Positions 49,992-63,670 are shown, counted from the stretch's first letter. The stretch: 64,000 nt of DNA from Siphonodentalium dalli (GCA_032622095.1 CP136067.1:135163990-135227989); one strand, 5' to 3'. Translations and numbers: made by a program. The notes: generated by a model from the letters alone, not told the origin.

Positions 49992-50340
49992 AGATTAAAG
50001 ACATGTCATATTATGGACTTGTTCCGGTGCGTGAAACTTATAAGTTAGAACTCAGGCGCTATGCCAACCTGAGGAATGTATATATCACTATACTAACATC
50101 GCCGAAAATATAAAAAAAATCGACCATATACCACTCCATGGTAAACATCGTCTGAACTATACGCTCAAGTTGTAAATATTTACATGAGATTCGGGACGCA
50201 AGTATGGCGATAAACTAACGCAAACGATTTCGACATCGAGAGTTATTGCATTTAATTAATACATATGAATGACGATGTGTGTACTCAGTTTGGATTAATA
50301 TTCGTAAAGATAATAACTTTGAGCAAGATTATTCTTTAAA
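49992..50340 (-). repeat. Repeat F, copy 3 (reverse)
   Basis: Reverse complement follows the F sequence (CGAAATCGTTTGCGTTAGTT, TTGCGTCCCGAATC, GTTCAGACGATGTTTACCAT, CACCGGAACAAGTCCATAAT) with more changes than copy 4. Confidence 0.7.
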
Positions 50341-50690
50341 GAAAGCAGGCGCGGATAATTCGATATAATTATATAAATATAGAGGGTATCGAATTGATGG
50401 GTTATATACCAATTGCCAAAAGGACTCCTTGACTTCCGTCCGCACTTCTCCCTTCAGTTATAAAAGTATACACTGGAATTGTCTAGCATTCGTTTGGCTC
50501 AGAACATGGATGTTCATTATTGCTCAATGTGCGTAAACAAATTCTTAATTATTATCGAAATGGCCATGTATCGGTAGGAATGTCACATTGAGATGTCCCT
50601 TATCTCCAAATCAACCTTGAAAATTGGTCCCGATTTTCGCCCATGTATATGGATTCGAACCAGCACCGGCCATGTCTAGCCTACACTCTT
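50341..50690 (-). other. Possible SINE fragment; otherwise nothing
   Basis: On the minus strand GCTGGTTCGAATCC (about 50650-50663) matches a tRNA B box. The expected A box is not convincing, so I only note it. Confidence 0.3.
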
Positions 50691-50935
50691 ATGACTAATG
50701 TGTAGGTTTTCTACACAAAATGTGCAGCCCTGCTACACAATCATTATTCAATTTTGATCTTAAACATATTTGTGTAGTATATGTGTTGTTTCATATTCGT
50801 ACACAAATTGTGTAACAATTTTTACACATAAATGGGTAAATTTATACACATTTATACACAACTGTGTGCATAAAATCAACACATCCCTTACACATTTTGT
50901 GTAGGTTCTTACACACAAAATTCGTAGACAAGAAA
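50690..50935. repeat. TACACA-rich region
   Basis: Irregular spacing of TACACAAA, TTGTGTA and TTTACACA on both strands over 240 bp (for example ACACAAATTGTGTAACAATT). No unit length is fixed. Confidence 0.5.
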
Positions 50936-50939
50936 TGTA

Positions 50940-51780
50940 AGTTCAGTAGTCCGATGTGGGTAAAATATTAAAGATATATACAGATTTATCTGTTAAAACT
51001 TTCATGGCGCATAGTGGTATGTATACACTGCGATGATGGTTTATAAGAAGTTCGGGGGAGAGATACAGCATCTTTAATTGTGAAGACCACGGTTTGCAAC
51101 AGAGCGCACCAACCCATTGTGTTCGCGGCTTTAGTGCATATATGCGTGATGCATGTTTGTGTATATACCAACGCTCGATCATGTACGTTGTACTAATTAG
51201 CAAAACATTCTAGGTTAACTCTCGCGAGGTTTAGCTTTTTTCTTTCTGCTCCTTAGATCGGTCTCTGTACAACCGTGATGTTTTCTTTTTCCTCTTCCAT
51301 CATAATATTGCGACCATAGATTCCGTTACACGAGAGCGCATCACAATAATACAGGCGGATTCCGTTCTCTAGCGATATGTTTTTGCAGCATAGCATGCAT
51401 GCACCTATCACGTTTTGATTAATATACGGAATATGCAATTGCACACATACCAATAAAACTTATGTTTGTAACAAACTATCTCTGTTATGCCAACTTCTGG
51501 AATGGGATGTGAAATCCTCTAGACTTTTAAGAGTATAGAATTAAGATGTCTAGCATATACGCGTAGCAGACGCGAAAACTGAGTGTCGGGTCGGTAACAT
51601 AATTATTATTTCCACACCTGTGCTTTGCAGCTTAAAGGGGCATATGGGGAGGGTGGCGGTCTGCACACGTTATTGGCACAGGGAGGGGTGGGTGGCTGAT
51701 TCGAGGTCGGAACAAATATGTGCTATTGCCACGCTGTACATGCGCATGCAAAGCATTCTATTAGAATATAAGCCTTTTTC
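50940..51780 (+). other. No gene seen
   Basis: No feature supported. ORFs here lack motifs and splice context. Confidence 0.45.
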
Positions 51781-52165
51781 TAAGATGAGATGTGAAACAC
51801 TCAGGTAGGGTGATCAAATAGAAATGGAGAATAATCTTGTTCAAATTAGTTGTTTTACAAATAGTACATGTAAATTGACAACACATACCGTCTTTCTTAG
51901 ATATTAATTAAATGCAGTGACTGTCGATAGCGAAATCGTTTTCGTTAGTTCATCGCCGATAGATGCGTCCCGAATCGAGTAGTAAATATTTACAATTGAG
52001 CATAGTTCAGACGATGTTTTCTATGGAGTGGTGCGGTCGATTTGCTTGAGATTTTCGGCGATGTTAGTAGAATCATACATTCCTCCAGTTCGCATAGCAA
52101 CTGAATACTAACTTGTCAGTTTAACGCACCCGAACAAGTCCATAATATGTCTTTAAAGTCCCACT
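51781..52165 (+). repeat. Repeat F, copy 4, uninterrupted
   Basis: The cleanest copy: GATGTGAAACACTCAGGTAG, TTAATTAAATGCAGTGACTG, CGATAGATGCGTCCCGAATC, TGGAGTGGTGCGGTCGATTT, CGCACCCGAACAAGTCCATA. About 385 bp. No ORF, A/B boxes, poly(A) or terminal inverted repeat that I can see. Confidence 0.78.
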
Positions 52166-52496
52166 TAATTTTCGAGTTACCGATAATCTTTATTATAGTG
52201 CCTTAATTGATATAGGGTTTTATTAACAATCTATGCCATAAAATATGATTAAAATACTATAATTCATCACTATGTGAAGCGTCTGGGCCTCAGAAGATGC
52301 CCATAAAGAAATATAAATCAGCTGAAATCATAAAAAAGACCCCCCCCCCCCCCCCGTTATGGCTCACATAATTCAAAATAAAAATTTCAATGGCTCTCCT
52401 CATGGTTTGCATATAAACTCGCTGACATGTTCGTGTCCGACCACTGCAGACGACATCACGATAACATCACTGACAGAGCACGGTCTGCGAAAACTT

Positions 52497-53788
52497 ATTG
52501 ATTAATGTTATGACTATATAGTAAGAAGTGGAGATTCCAGTTTTCGCACGAAAAAAGTAAGGTTGTTATCTTCAATACCACTCGCAAACCAGCAAAGGTC
52601 GCAGAAGATAGGTCGTTTGTACTAGGACCCAGTGCAATAGCTGAATCCTTCCAGGTCACGCATCTGGGCATACTCCAGGATTCCAGAAGTTCCCATACAC
52701 CGAACATCGAACACGCATCTCAAATGATACGAAAATGCTTCTTTGCCGCTTGTCGCGCCCCTGTTTCGAAATATTTCACTCCCCTAACCAATATTAAACT
52801 GTTTAATCATGTAGCCATTCCTAAAGCCCTCTATGGTTGCGAGATGTGATGGAGCCTTGCATGCATGTACGAACTACCTCAATTTAGAACGGGCATATCG
52901 TATGTGCATTAAGAACATGCAACTTATCTCTCAGAGAAGTATAGTACAATTCTTTCTCTCTCCTTACTTGGCGTCTTGCCAATTGAGTATGATTTGGAGA
53001 GGAGAAAACTCTTGTTTCTGGGGGTCATCAACTTACCTTGTGGTCATAGGCAAGCTTTAGAAAAAGAAATATTTGCGTACAATCTTCATGCGAAGTTGCT
53101 ATATGACCGTCCACCCACGGGCTTTCTAGCGGAAATTACATGCGTTCTCCCAAAAATATGGCCTAAAAGCCCTAAATGGTCACCTCTTATAAACTTCGCA
53201 ACTACTGGAGCTTTTCCGTCTATGTCAATTTGCAAAAAGACTATAAAGGAACGCCTCACTGCTCACTACTGTCGTGAAACAAGTATTTATGCACAAGGGG
53301 ATATGCTATTCCTCTTTAAGGTCAGAACTGGTCCAATTTCAATTTGGAAACTTTGGGCTACACGTCGAGACGAACCAGCCTTTTTCGCTAACTGTGTTAT
53401 CATGGCAGGCACTCTTAACAGAACGACATATGATAATGCATCTATATGTAACCACTGCACATTAATGTATTCGAATCAATTGTTTCATATGTATAAAGAA
53501 TGCTCGTCTGACTTCGCTCTGATAACGCGGAACGCATTCTGGTATTCCATAATTGATAGATTTAGAATACCAGTGTTCAACTTCTTAGAAGCTATGTCGG
53601 AAGAAACCCTCTTAGCTTATTGCTTTGGTGGATGCAGAAGTGCACCTCATCTGCGTCGAGAAGCAATTATTCGAACAATGCGTCCGCTTCATTTGCGAAC
53701 TATGCGCGGTCTGAATAATACACACATATTTATAGATCTCCTTGACACCTTGTCTTGCAGGATTTATTCCCACAATATATCTGTATAG
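52497..53788 (+). pseudogene. LINE remnant: end of reverse transcriptase ORF and C2HC domain
   Basis: First frame (about 52497-52846): WRFQFSHEKSKVVIFN, FQVTHLGILQDSR and IKLFNHVAIPKALYGCEM, the thumb region that follows the reverse transcriptase core in non-LTR retrotransposons. After a frame change come LERAYRMCIKNMQLI, then LPIEYDLERRKLLFLG through to 53788. Near the end is CNHCTLMYSNQLFHMYKEC, a C2HC zinc-binding motif. Two frame breaks lie at about 52846 and 52960. It is 5' truncated, as is common for LINEs; the clade cannot be set. Confidence 0.75.
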
Positions 53789-54020
53789 TGATATATGAAC
53801 TATTCTTCGGTCTTCAGTGTGGTGACTGGTAAGTCATCCGACCTCCTGATATTTTGATTATCACATAAAGAACTATATCGGCCTGTCCGCACGTACACAT
53901 TTTGATGGAGGTCCTTACCTAAGTTATATTTAATTATCGACTTCAAATGAGCCTTCTCAAGTTAAAATTGTATTGTGTATATATGTCTCCAGTTTACTTT
54001 TTGTGTGTATATATATATAT

Positions 54021-54247
<227 letters not shown>

Positions 54248-55374
54248 GTGTTAATTCACGAAACGACGATAAACCCAAAATAAAACATAAACATATGGGG
54301 TGTTTAGTATAAATAATATACAATGTAGCCGCGTTTTATTATTATATTTAAGACGTGAATGTTGTTTGTGTGTGTTTTTATTGAATGGTGTATATAATAG
54401 CGATGAGACCTTTGGGCACATTGTGCAAACGGCGAAGCGTTTCTATAAATGTGCTCCAACGGCCACATGCAGCGTTATATACCCATGCACCAATAAATCA
54501 AACGCAAACTACATTCATTTCTTATATTTAATATTATTATTTATATAACTTCTTTACGTATTAATTTCTATAAACGCAGCTGATTTTTTTCTGACATATA
54601 TATGTATACATGTCTGCAGTTTTGTATGTTTATCCCAATAGCTGCATGCAAATTAGACCAATTATCAATAACTTTGAATTATCGATCGACTGTTGTCTAT
54701 GGCCGCGGTTAAAAAAAAACAAGCGCAATTATGCTGATGGCTATCCGCATTTAGTCATGTATTTTATTGGGATATAAAACGCATGATCCGAGTAGCAGTT
54801 GACCAATCAGTGCAATCAGCGAACGGGATTTAGTGTGACACACGTGCTATGTAAATTTTGGAAAATATTGGCCACAAACCGAAGGTCAAAGGTCACAAAC
54901 TGAAGGTTGATGCGCCGCAGCCAGAGGAATGTGTATCTTCTTATAAGATACATTAGCGCAATAAGGAACTTTCCTGGCAAACTGTCACATATCTGTGTCT
55001 ATTGCACATTTTGAGTGATAAGCATGCATGGGTATAAAGTTACAAAATGTGTTCCTTTGATTGTTGCATAATTATTCTCTGCCAGCAGCTGCGATATCCG
55101 ATGGTTGTGATTTTCGTCCAATATGAAAACTAAATTCGGACAAATGACAGTTGTATCCATAACCGTGTGCCCCCGATCATTACAATGTTATGCGTGACAA
55201 TTTCGACTACACAATGTCAAACCCTTTATAAGTTTAGCGTCCAATCGCCCGTGGCTTTCTATAACACCCATCGCAAACTATCACAGACACCTACATGTAA
55301 TGCATCTTGATAATTGATCACTGAAATTGTTTGCATAGCCCTCTGCGACAAATCACCTAGGAGAAAAACGTTCT
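54248..55374 (+). other. No gene seen
   Basis: AT-rich with no recognisable element or exon. Confidence 0.45.
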
Positions 55375-55622
55375 TTAAATAATTGCTTTTTAAAAATAAC
55401 GCTCTTTAAAATGACATCTTCGAAAGAAAAAAAAACGCTCTTAAAAACGCTCTTTAAAATCACTTTAAAAAAATCTACGCTCTTTAAAAAATATCCATAA
55501 AATTAATAACGCTCTTTAAAATGACATCTTCGAAAGAAAAAAAACGCTCTTAAAAACGCTATTTAAAATCACTTAAAACAAACGCTCTTTGAAGAAATAT
55601 CTTTAAAAAGCGCACTCTTTAA
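55375..55622 (+). repeat. AACGCTCTTTAAAA repeats
   Basis: The word ACGCTCTTTAAAA recurs about ten times. A larger duplication of about 120 bp begins AACGCTCTTTAAAATGACAT (55399 and 55509), followed by CTTCGAAAGAAAAAAA. Confidence 0.75.
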
Positions 55623-55679
55623 AAATGTTACCGATGCCAGCAGACGGAGTCGGATTAATTGAGTTTAATTTCGATTTCA

Positions 55680-55955
55680 GCAACTAAGGCCATATCACGA
55701 CATTGCCAGTTTTAGTGGTGGAGGAAATCCGCACACTTACAGCTAATGTAACAGTAATTTCAATGGCTGATACAATCGTCGACCATGCGTGGTAAACCAC
55801 CGGCCATCGGCGAGTAACTGGCAACTCCACCAGATAACGAATTCGAGTTACTTAGTTCATGATGGATACATGTGGATTTCAACCCTCATCGTCAGAACTG
55901 GAGGGCGAGACGGCTTGGAGTTGTACCACTAACCGACTGAGCCACCGAGCCCCCC
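55680..55955 (-). mobile_element. tRNA-derived SINE (reverse)
   Basis: Minus-strand head GGCTCGGTGGCTCAGTCGG with TTAGTGG (A box, about 55930-55953) and B box GGGTTGAAATCC (55873-55884). The tail ends TCGTGATATGGCCTTAGTTG, shared with the fragment at 56100. Confidence 0.75.
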
Positions 55956-56099
55956 CCTAGCCGGAGGTCGGATCTGAAGCTATAAGGATTAGATATTGTT
56001 GCCAGGGCATAACATTTTAAACAGGTTTACGCTGGTAGCGCATAACAGTGTAAGGATCGGGATAATTTGCTGGTGATTGTGATTGGTTTAAAGGATCGT

Positions 56100-56230
56100 T
56101 TCAACTGCCAGGCCATATCACGACACTGTCACATTTACGAGCGAAGGAAAGACCACACAAAGTGTTAATTTCAACGGGAGACCAATCCGCTGCACGTAGA
56201 AAAATACACGTTGTGTAACGCTGGTTCGGA
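56100..56230 (-). mobile_element. SINE fragment, 3' half (reverse)
   Basis: On the minus strand: TTTCTACGTGCAGCGGATTG, CCGTTGAAATTAACACTTTG, then GACAGTGTCGTGATATGGCC. This is the conserved body and tail of the SINE at 55680, without its tRNA head. Confidence 0.65.
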
Positions 56231-56559
56231 CACAGTTTAGAGTTTTCACAATCGTTATTGAATCCAGAATATGGTGCATGCATGAGTATAGGTTTTACCA
56301 CAACAACAGTTCCTAAGATCAAGGCAGTTAGAGTTTTCGCATGAAAGTCAGTTGTGGGGCTATTCGGTCCCTTCAAGAACGTAGGATCGCCGGTCTTTTC
56401 AGATGTGGATTGCCAAACTTCTCATAAACTTCGTTTGCTCTCAGCTCACTTAATCCCGACTCGTCACACGGAGATTCTTACAATTTTGACGCTTCGCCTA
56501 TACAAATAAATCCAGGCCCTCCACGAAGACAAACCCAGCAAACACTTGGTCACGGTGAA

Positions 56560-59176
56560 CTGAGAGTACTTAGCATCAATTTAAAATGACAAGAGATGGA
56601 ACCTAGCAAATATTATCAGCAGTGCAACACCTGACATCGTAGTAATAGGCACGGACTGCCACGGAAACATGGCTAAAACCAACAATCCACAACTCAGAAC
56701 TATTCCCCGAAGGCTATAAAATATTGACGAGAAAAGACAGATCAGATGGATATGGAGGCGTGTTGATAGCAACCAGATCAGACATAATAATTATGACATC
56801 CAAACTATCTCGACGACCATAATACAGAATTGTTGCAATAAAAATATCCTGCCGCCGAAATCACGAACTCGTTGTCGCGGCTATTTATCGCCCAACAGAT
56901 AAAAAACCAAGAGTACAGCATGTGTGCAAGACTATGAAGGAACTATTATATGTGACAACCACGGTAAAGCCACTATCTGGATATCATACGACACCAACCT
57001 GCCTGATATCAATTGGGAGGGAATGACTACAGACGGAAACCAGTAACAGAAAAGCATATATGAGGAGTTCATCAATATTGTACCAATATGCAGACTTGAG
57101 CGGATCGTCTCGTTTCCAACCAGGGATACAATCCTTCTGGACACTTTCTTCATAAACTGTTCAGACCATCACTAATAATATTGCGCAGACCCATCCCAGG
57201 AGTAAGTGACCATATCAGCTCACAAATCATGGCTAAATAACACCGACAACAAAAGATGAAAATGGTCAAAAGCAGATCTATCATGTCTGTCACTAGCTGT
57301 CAGAATCCAAACAGAATTTCCGAACCAATGTTTCAAAAACCTACAGCACTGAAGATCACTGGACAGCTTTTAAAGATATATGTTCCCACCTGATGCAGCT
57401 TATACAAATCAAAGACAGCTGCACCCGATACAGCCAGCACTGGGTAACAACAGAAATCAAACAGCTGTCAAGGAGAAAACACCGAGCATACAACGAGGCA
57501 AAACAAACTGAAAGCGCTACAAAACCACCAAAAAGACAGCAGAAAAGGCTTGCAGGAAAAAACACTGACAATTATCTACATGGTATGCTGACCGAAGATA
57601 GTTGCCGAAAAATGTCAAAGAGGTTCTGTTCAAACGCAAGCGGAATGAAAACTCAAGGCGTATTCCCACTTAAAACGAATGACGTCATATATAGTGATGG
57701 AAAGAACAAGGCTGAGATCCACAAAAAAAACAGTGTTCTTCAGTTTTCACTACAGAGAACATCTCCACCATGCCAACCACCAACATAGTTGAAAGTAGAG
57801 GACATCGAGATTTCAGAAAACGGCGTCCTTCACCTATTGAAAAACATCAAACCGCATAAAGCTTCAGGCCCAGCTAGAATACCAGGTCGACTATTGAAAA
57901 AAGTGCATCTGAAATAACACTGATGGTCACACGTATGTATCAAGCTACCATCGATTAAGGCAGAATCACATCGGAATGGAAAACAGCATATATCACTCCG
58001 CTATTAAAGAAAGGAGATAAATCAGATCTTGCAAATTACAGTATCACTATAACACCAATGCAGTAAACTGTTGGAAAACATCATCCACAATGAAATAATA
58101 GATTACCTTGAGAAAGAGAACATCCTTTCTGACTACCAGCATGGTTTCCGTAAGAAAAAGATCTTATGAAACCCAGCTACTACTTGCCACCGATGACATC
58201 ACGAGAGCAATATATCACAAGAAGCAAACGGATGATATACTCTTGGATTTCTGCTCAAGAAAGGCAAGATGTATGGAGTAAATGGAACCCTACTGACATG
58301 GATCGAGGACTTCCTACTTTCAGGTAGTCCTGGATGGGGAATAATCAAAACCAACAGCAGTGACATCAGGAATCCCACAAGGTGATGTAAACTCAAACGA
58401 CCTCCCAAAAATGCGTCACTTCAACACATCGTCTCTTCGCGGATGACTGCCTTCTGTATCGAACCATCACCTCGCAAAAAAGGTCGAAGAGCTACAAGCA
58501 GACCTCAACAATCTTGGGAGGAGACATGGCAGATGCAACTAAATCCTGATAAATGTGAACTGCTACGCATCGCCAACAACAAGCCGATCAACATCGGATA
58601 TAAGATCCAGGGCCAAACTCTCAAAGAGGCAAACAATGTCAAATATCTTGGAGTAAATCTGAACCACGATATGACTTGGGGCAAACACATAAACACCATC
58701 ATCAAAAAGACAAACTCAACATCGGCCTTCGTTACCTGCCAAACTGCGGTCCGGATATAAAATCGAAATTCTACAGGACGTTAGTGAGACCAATCATAGA
58801 CTACGCATCAACAGTGTGGTGTCCATACCTGGAAAAAGAATGACACAACTGGATAAAATACAACGCCGAGCTGCAATGGCTGCCTATAACAACTACAGCA
58901 ACAGGAGAAGTGTAACAGCTATGCTGACGCAACTTGATTGGGATGGTCTGGTAAGCAGACTTGTACAGGAGCAGAACACCAAAGCATCCACACCATTGGT
59001 CCAAACAAATTAAAAAAAACAGAGGGCATTCAAAGCTGATCAGACAGATGCAAACAATAGTTAAATTGTACCAACACTCTCTCTTTCCGTCAATGATCCC
59101 CCGCTGGAACAAACAGGACGAGGAGTTTGTCAAGAGCGAGTCATACGAGGAATTTGTGGCCACAAAGACAGTATGA
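56560..59176 (+). pseudogene. APE-type LINE, endonuclease to C-terminus, many breaks
   Basis: Endonuclease pieces appear at 56590-57150 (DRSDGYGGVLIATRSD, AAIYRPTDKKP, TNLPDINWEGMTTDGNQ, FPTRDTILLDTFF). A linker follows at 57390-57700 (WVTTEIKQLSRRKHRAYNEA). Reverse transcriptase pieces follow (KASGPARIPGRLLK, ITSEWKTAYITPLLKKGDKS, YQHGFRKK). The active-site FADD lies at 58436-58447. Thumb and tail follow (QLNPDKCELLRI, VKYLGVNLNHDMTWGKHI, MTQLDKIQRRAA, MIPRWNKQDEEFVKSES) to a TGA at 59174-59176. Frame changes and stops occur throughout. The motif set suits the CR1/L2/Jockey group, but the clade needs an alignment. No clear poly(A) or target duplication. Confidence 0.85.
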
Positions 59177-60413
59177 GAAGAAAAAATCAAGAAGTTTAAC
59201 TTACACATATTAATTGAGCACCTATTTGGATTTTAAGCTGTCATTCTCCCTCCCGCCCGGGCAACAATGCGAAAATACACTTTTGGATATACTGAAGATA
59301 AAATGAATAATAACCCAGATATAAAATGCACCAGTTACCACATGAACATGCAGTATAATCCATGTATAATGACAAACGGAGTGTAAAATGACATTTGATA
59401 AATATACCTGTATTAACCTTGTCGAACAAAAACCAATCGTCATGCAATCGCTCGTTTTCATATGTCCTGCTTACGAAAAACTTCGCATTTAAGTTGTTTC
59501 GCAACATAACAATAACAATATGTGAGTACACCACATGCTTCCATGGAATGACAGAAGAAAACATTAATTTCATTTTCTAATGGAAATAGACACATTGTCA
59601 CAATAAATATCATATGCGACATATAATCGGGTCTTTCTTTGAAAAGCGACAAAGCTTTTAATTGTATAATGATTACATGAACAACTTATGATTGAGTTCA
59701 GAATATAAATTTTGACTGCGTCGGGTAATGTTTAATTCATATTACTCTATGTTTTATATGCGCATGTATGTGTATATGTTATATGTCATTATTGCAATAA
59801 AATATTTGTATATTGCATCTTACAAAAATATCATCACAAAATATAAATATTGACCACACACATGCACATGTATACATGCATCAAAGCACTGAAAGCAATG
59901 CAATACATCTACATGGCGTCGTGACGAATGTACTTGATGAGCAATGAGATTTTTTAATGTGCAGACATAGCCAGAGGGTAATACCGTGCATTTATTATGG
60001 CTCATACCGGTAGGTATAAATTCAATAAACGTCGAAGGAAAAAAAACATGGAAGATACAAAACATCTTAGCATTATTTACGACCACGCGGTACCATACAC
60101 GACGACGCCGATACAGACTAAACTTACAAGAAATAATTTATTTACACAAGGGTCGTTTGATTATGTACAAAGTGATATTGCATCCCCTGGCGTCTGTGTT
60201 GCTTTGTTGAGATAACAAGCCCGATAACAACCAGAAGAGGAGGGAACAAAGGTAATATTCTCCCAGATTCCCCCATACGTAATAAACCGGAAAGGCTCCC
60301 TGTAACTTCCCTTTGAGATGAGCTGTCTCATAACGGTTGCTATCTTCTAGATAAATTAAACACACAGTGTGCACTTTGGCTATCATGTTAATATAATTTA
60401 CACTCAAGCACTT
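59177..60413 (+). other. No gene seen
   Basis: AT-rich, with no features I can support. Two overlapping plus-strand ORFs near 59986-60215 have no motif. Confidence 0.45.
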
Positions 60414-60722
60414 GCGCTGTTGAACTTGAATGCAGGAAGCTGGTTGTTGATATCGCGTCACGTGACAAATCTCTACCAGAACGCACCAGTCATACTTCCT
60501 TTCTGACTCTATCGCCGACTGGGTACTAGTCCATCTCTATATTTACATGTAGCGCTGTTCAGCACTCAATAGATTGCGCTGTGCAACTTGAATCAGGACG
60601 CTGCTTGTTAAAATCGCGCCATGTGAACAATCTCTACAATATCGCACCAGTCATACTTAATTTCTGATGCTATTCCCGACTGGGTACGTCTAGTCTAGTC
60701 TGTCTCTATATATTTAGCGCTG
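60414..60722 (+). repeat. About 173-bp direct duplication
   Basis: GCGCTGTTGAACTTGAATGC, CACCAGTCATACTTCCTTTC and CGACTGGGTAC are repeated as GCGCTGTGCAACTTGAATC, CACCAGTCATACTTAATTTC and CGACTGGGTAC. Confidence 0.75.
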
Positions 60723-61333
60723 GTTTTTCCAGCCAAATTTAAATGGCGGAACTGATCGCTCTAAAGTAAAACTTGTGCTTTGAGAACAATTCCCGCACTA
60801 AAAACTTATTGACAAAATGGCGAATTAGAGCGGTAGTTTTGTTGACCATTTTCGCACGCCATATATATTCAGTAAAATCGCAGTAAATTATAACTCTTGT
60901 GTTTGACTTGACTGATGTTTGCGATGCATGTTGTTGTCCATTTTCGTTTATATAGACCTCTGTGTTGATAAAATAATCGGAGAACCAAATCACACCGTTT
61001 CGAGATATAGTTCTTTGGTTTTAGTGAGTCTTTCCAAACTTAAGTACGAAATTACACAATTTATTTCGATAGTTTGTGTGCTTGTTAAAGGGCAACATGT
61101 GGCTCTTTTCTCTTAGTATGTATGGTAATATCGCGGAAATCCACAAAATGTGGGTAAAATGTTGCCGGTAGCAGCGGTCATACCGATTAATCAAGTGAGA
61201 TAAAGCCTGCATTGTGTTTGTCATGTGACGTCGCACGCAAACATTAATTTGTTTCCATATTATTTGGATGTTGATTTTGTTACTTCCCATGGAGTAGTCA
61301 CGAAATTTACCCAATACTGGGCAATGGTTTTAA
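60723..61333 (+). other. No gene seen
   Basis: No feature supported. Confidence 0.45.
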
Positions 61334-61725
61334 CCCTTTACCCAACAAACCGGCCAAAACCGGCCAAATAAAGCTTCAACAGCCTAAAATATCTTCGGTC
61401 TGTCTCAATAGAATCATACACATATGGATATCATTGGAACCGGCTCCTTGACCACATTGTGATAGTTACAGTTATGCCCTGTGCCAATGCATTCTCTTAT
61501 ATATGCGAGTCGACCATAGGTCGCCTCGCATATATAAGAGAATGCATTGGCCTAAAAAAAATCTTTTTTTAACACTTTTTACCATTTTTTCTTACATTCT
61601 TTAACAATTTTATAATTTTTAATGTGTTAAGCCAATGCATTCTCTTATATATGCGAGGCGACCTATGGTCGACTCGCATATATAAGAGAATGCATTGGCA
61701 CAGGGCCCTTCTGTTGGGTAAAGGG
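61334..61725. mobile_element. TTAA element with CCCTTTACCCAACA ends, copy 2
   Basis: TTAA at 61330-61333 and 61726-61729. It matches 44018-44408 along its full length with a few substitutions (for example AATCATACACATA for AACCATACAAATA) and one length change in an A run. Two hairpin modules inside. Confidence 0.88.
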
Positions 61726-61729
61726 TTAA

Positions 61730-63280
61730 ACAACGCATGATTTACCCAAAATTAATTTCCCTTCTGCGTTGGGTGATTTTTTTGTAACCGTAAATTAATA
61801 TTGGGTAAATTGTTACCCTGCGTTGATTAAAAACATTGCCCAACAGTGGGTAAAATTAACCCAACGTTCGCGCGGTTGTGCCAATACGGGTACATATAAC
61901 TCTTAAGACGATCAAAACGGTTTGATTATTTAATTACAACAAAGTCAATAATGTTCAATCATCGGCATCTGGTTTCTTCCTAGTTTGTGTTCGTCTTCCT
62001 GTCGTCTGCTCGGGTTAGGGTCTTCTTGCGTCCTCATCAGTTGGGCGTGTCTGCTTGTTGTCTGCTCGGTTGAGTTCCGGTTGAGTTCGTCTTCCTGTCG
62101 TCTGCTTCGCTTCTTCGTCGGCACATTGGGGTAGCGTCGTTAGAAATACAAGATTGTAATGTTTACCTTGTATTCCTATCCATGTTCCCGACTGGAGATC
62201 CTAGCTGTCTTCTTAGCGCCACGAGAGTCGTTGGTCACATCTTGTAGCTCGTTGGGAACTGTGTATCGTGTCTCGGTTTGCCCGTGTCTAAATACAATGA
62301 GGGGATTATGCTGGCTCGATGCGCATTTCATGGTGCATCAACAGGGGCGTTCCTGGGTTAATCGAGCAGCGTCGTTTTCCTATATATATGCGTTCCTTAG
62401 ACTGCTCTTCTCGTCCAGCGCGCTGCATTAGGTTTCAATAGTCTTCTCTAGCAAGGCATCTGGTCTCGCTAATCCCGAAATTGTTCCGTTTACTCCCCCA
62501 ATTCTTCTTCTCTATATGTATCACGCTATAGGTATGTATACGTGCCCACTAATCTGCTTTTGGTGTCCAGTATTTCGCAATCACGATTTAGTCAACAGAG
62601 GCGCTGATATGTGTGGTAAATCGAGCAGCCCCCGCGAACCAGAGATTGTCTGTTTTCCCGGGTTGAGGGTTGTGTCCTTGGGGTTATCTTGGTACCCGGT
62701 GCTATATGCACCATTGTGTTGGGTAAAAGTGTATGGATGCAAGTTGGCATGACATTTTAGAATTAAATGTATTGATTAAGAAATTTGCTTGCATGCATGT
62801 GTTCAATAACCTATTGGTCTGACATTCTGTGAGCATGGAACGCAAAAAATGTCAGACCAACTTGCATCTACCTCCAATAGAAAGCAACAAAAACAACACC
62901 CTATCCTTATATTTAATTTCGCACTCAACTGGTTGATTAATAGAACATTTTATAGCCGATTTTTAACGGTATTCTGGTAGCTGTTTGGGACATTGGTTCT
63001 ATACAATATTAAAACAAGGTGGGGGCATGTCCGTGACGTCACGTGGCGTGATTTCAACCAACCAATGTCCCCCATTCATCTTAAGAGTGTGAATTTTAAA
63101 AACCCTTTCTATACTAAAGCATCATCACTCCTCGCGCCGGATCTGTGCGTTGCGGTGGGTCTGTGTATAGCGTTACAGTTAATGCGGTTAGAATTTTCGA
63201 CAATTGCTACATACTTTCCCTGGATATAGTGTTTGGGTAGTAACTTGTCGGTTTTATTCACTGAAATAAGAGCAAAATAT
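61730..63280 (+). other. No gene seen
   Basis: ORFs such as 62159-62431 lack any motif I know. A short duplication of CTTCCTGTCGTCTGCT (61997 and 62091) and an inverse pair GGTCTGACATT / AATGTCAGACC (62816, 62849) are the only structures. Confidence 0.45.
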
Positions 63281-63670
63281 ATCTTTAAATGACGTGAAGC
63301 ACTCTAGTATAGCTTGATCAGATCGAAATGGGGAATAGATAATCTTGCTCAAAGTAGTTATATTTACAGATATTATATCCACTTTGACAACACACACACG
63401 GTAATTCCTGTATATTAACTAATTGCATGCAGTGACTCTCGATGGCGAAATCATTATCGTTAGTTTATCGCCGATAGTTGCGTACCGAATCAGAAGAAAT
63501 ATTTACAAGTGAGCGTAGCTCAGAAGATGTTTTCTGTGGAGTAGTACGGTCGATTTGCTTGAGATTTTCGGCCACGTTAGCAGAATGCTACATTACTCCA
63601 GTTGACTTGGTGCCTGAATACTAACTTATCAGTTTCACGCAACCGAAGAAGTCCATAAGCTCTCTTTAAA
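63281..63670 (+). repeat. Repeat F, copy 5
   Basis: ATCTTTAAATGACGTGAAGC, TTGCATGCAGTGACTCTCGA, ATTTGCTTGAGATTTTCGGC and AGAAGTCCATAAGCTCTC follow the F sequence. It starts from the same point as copy 1. Confidence 0.75.
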
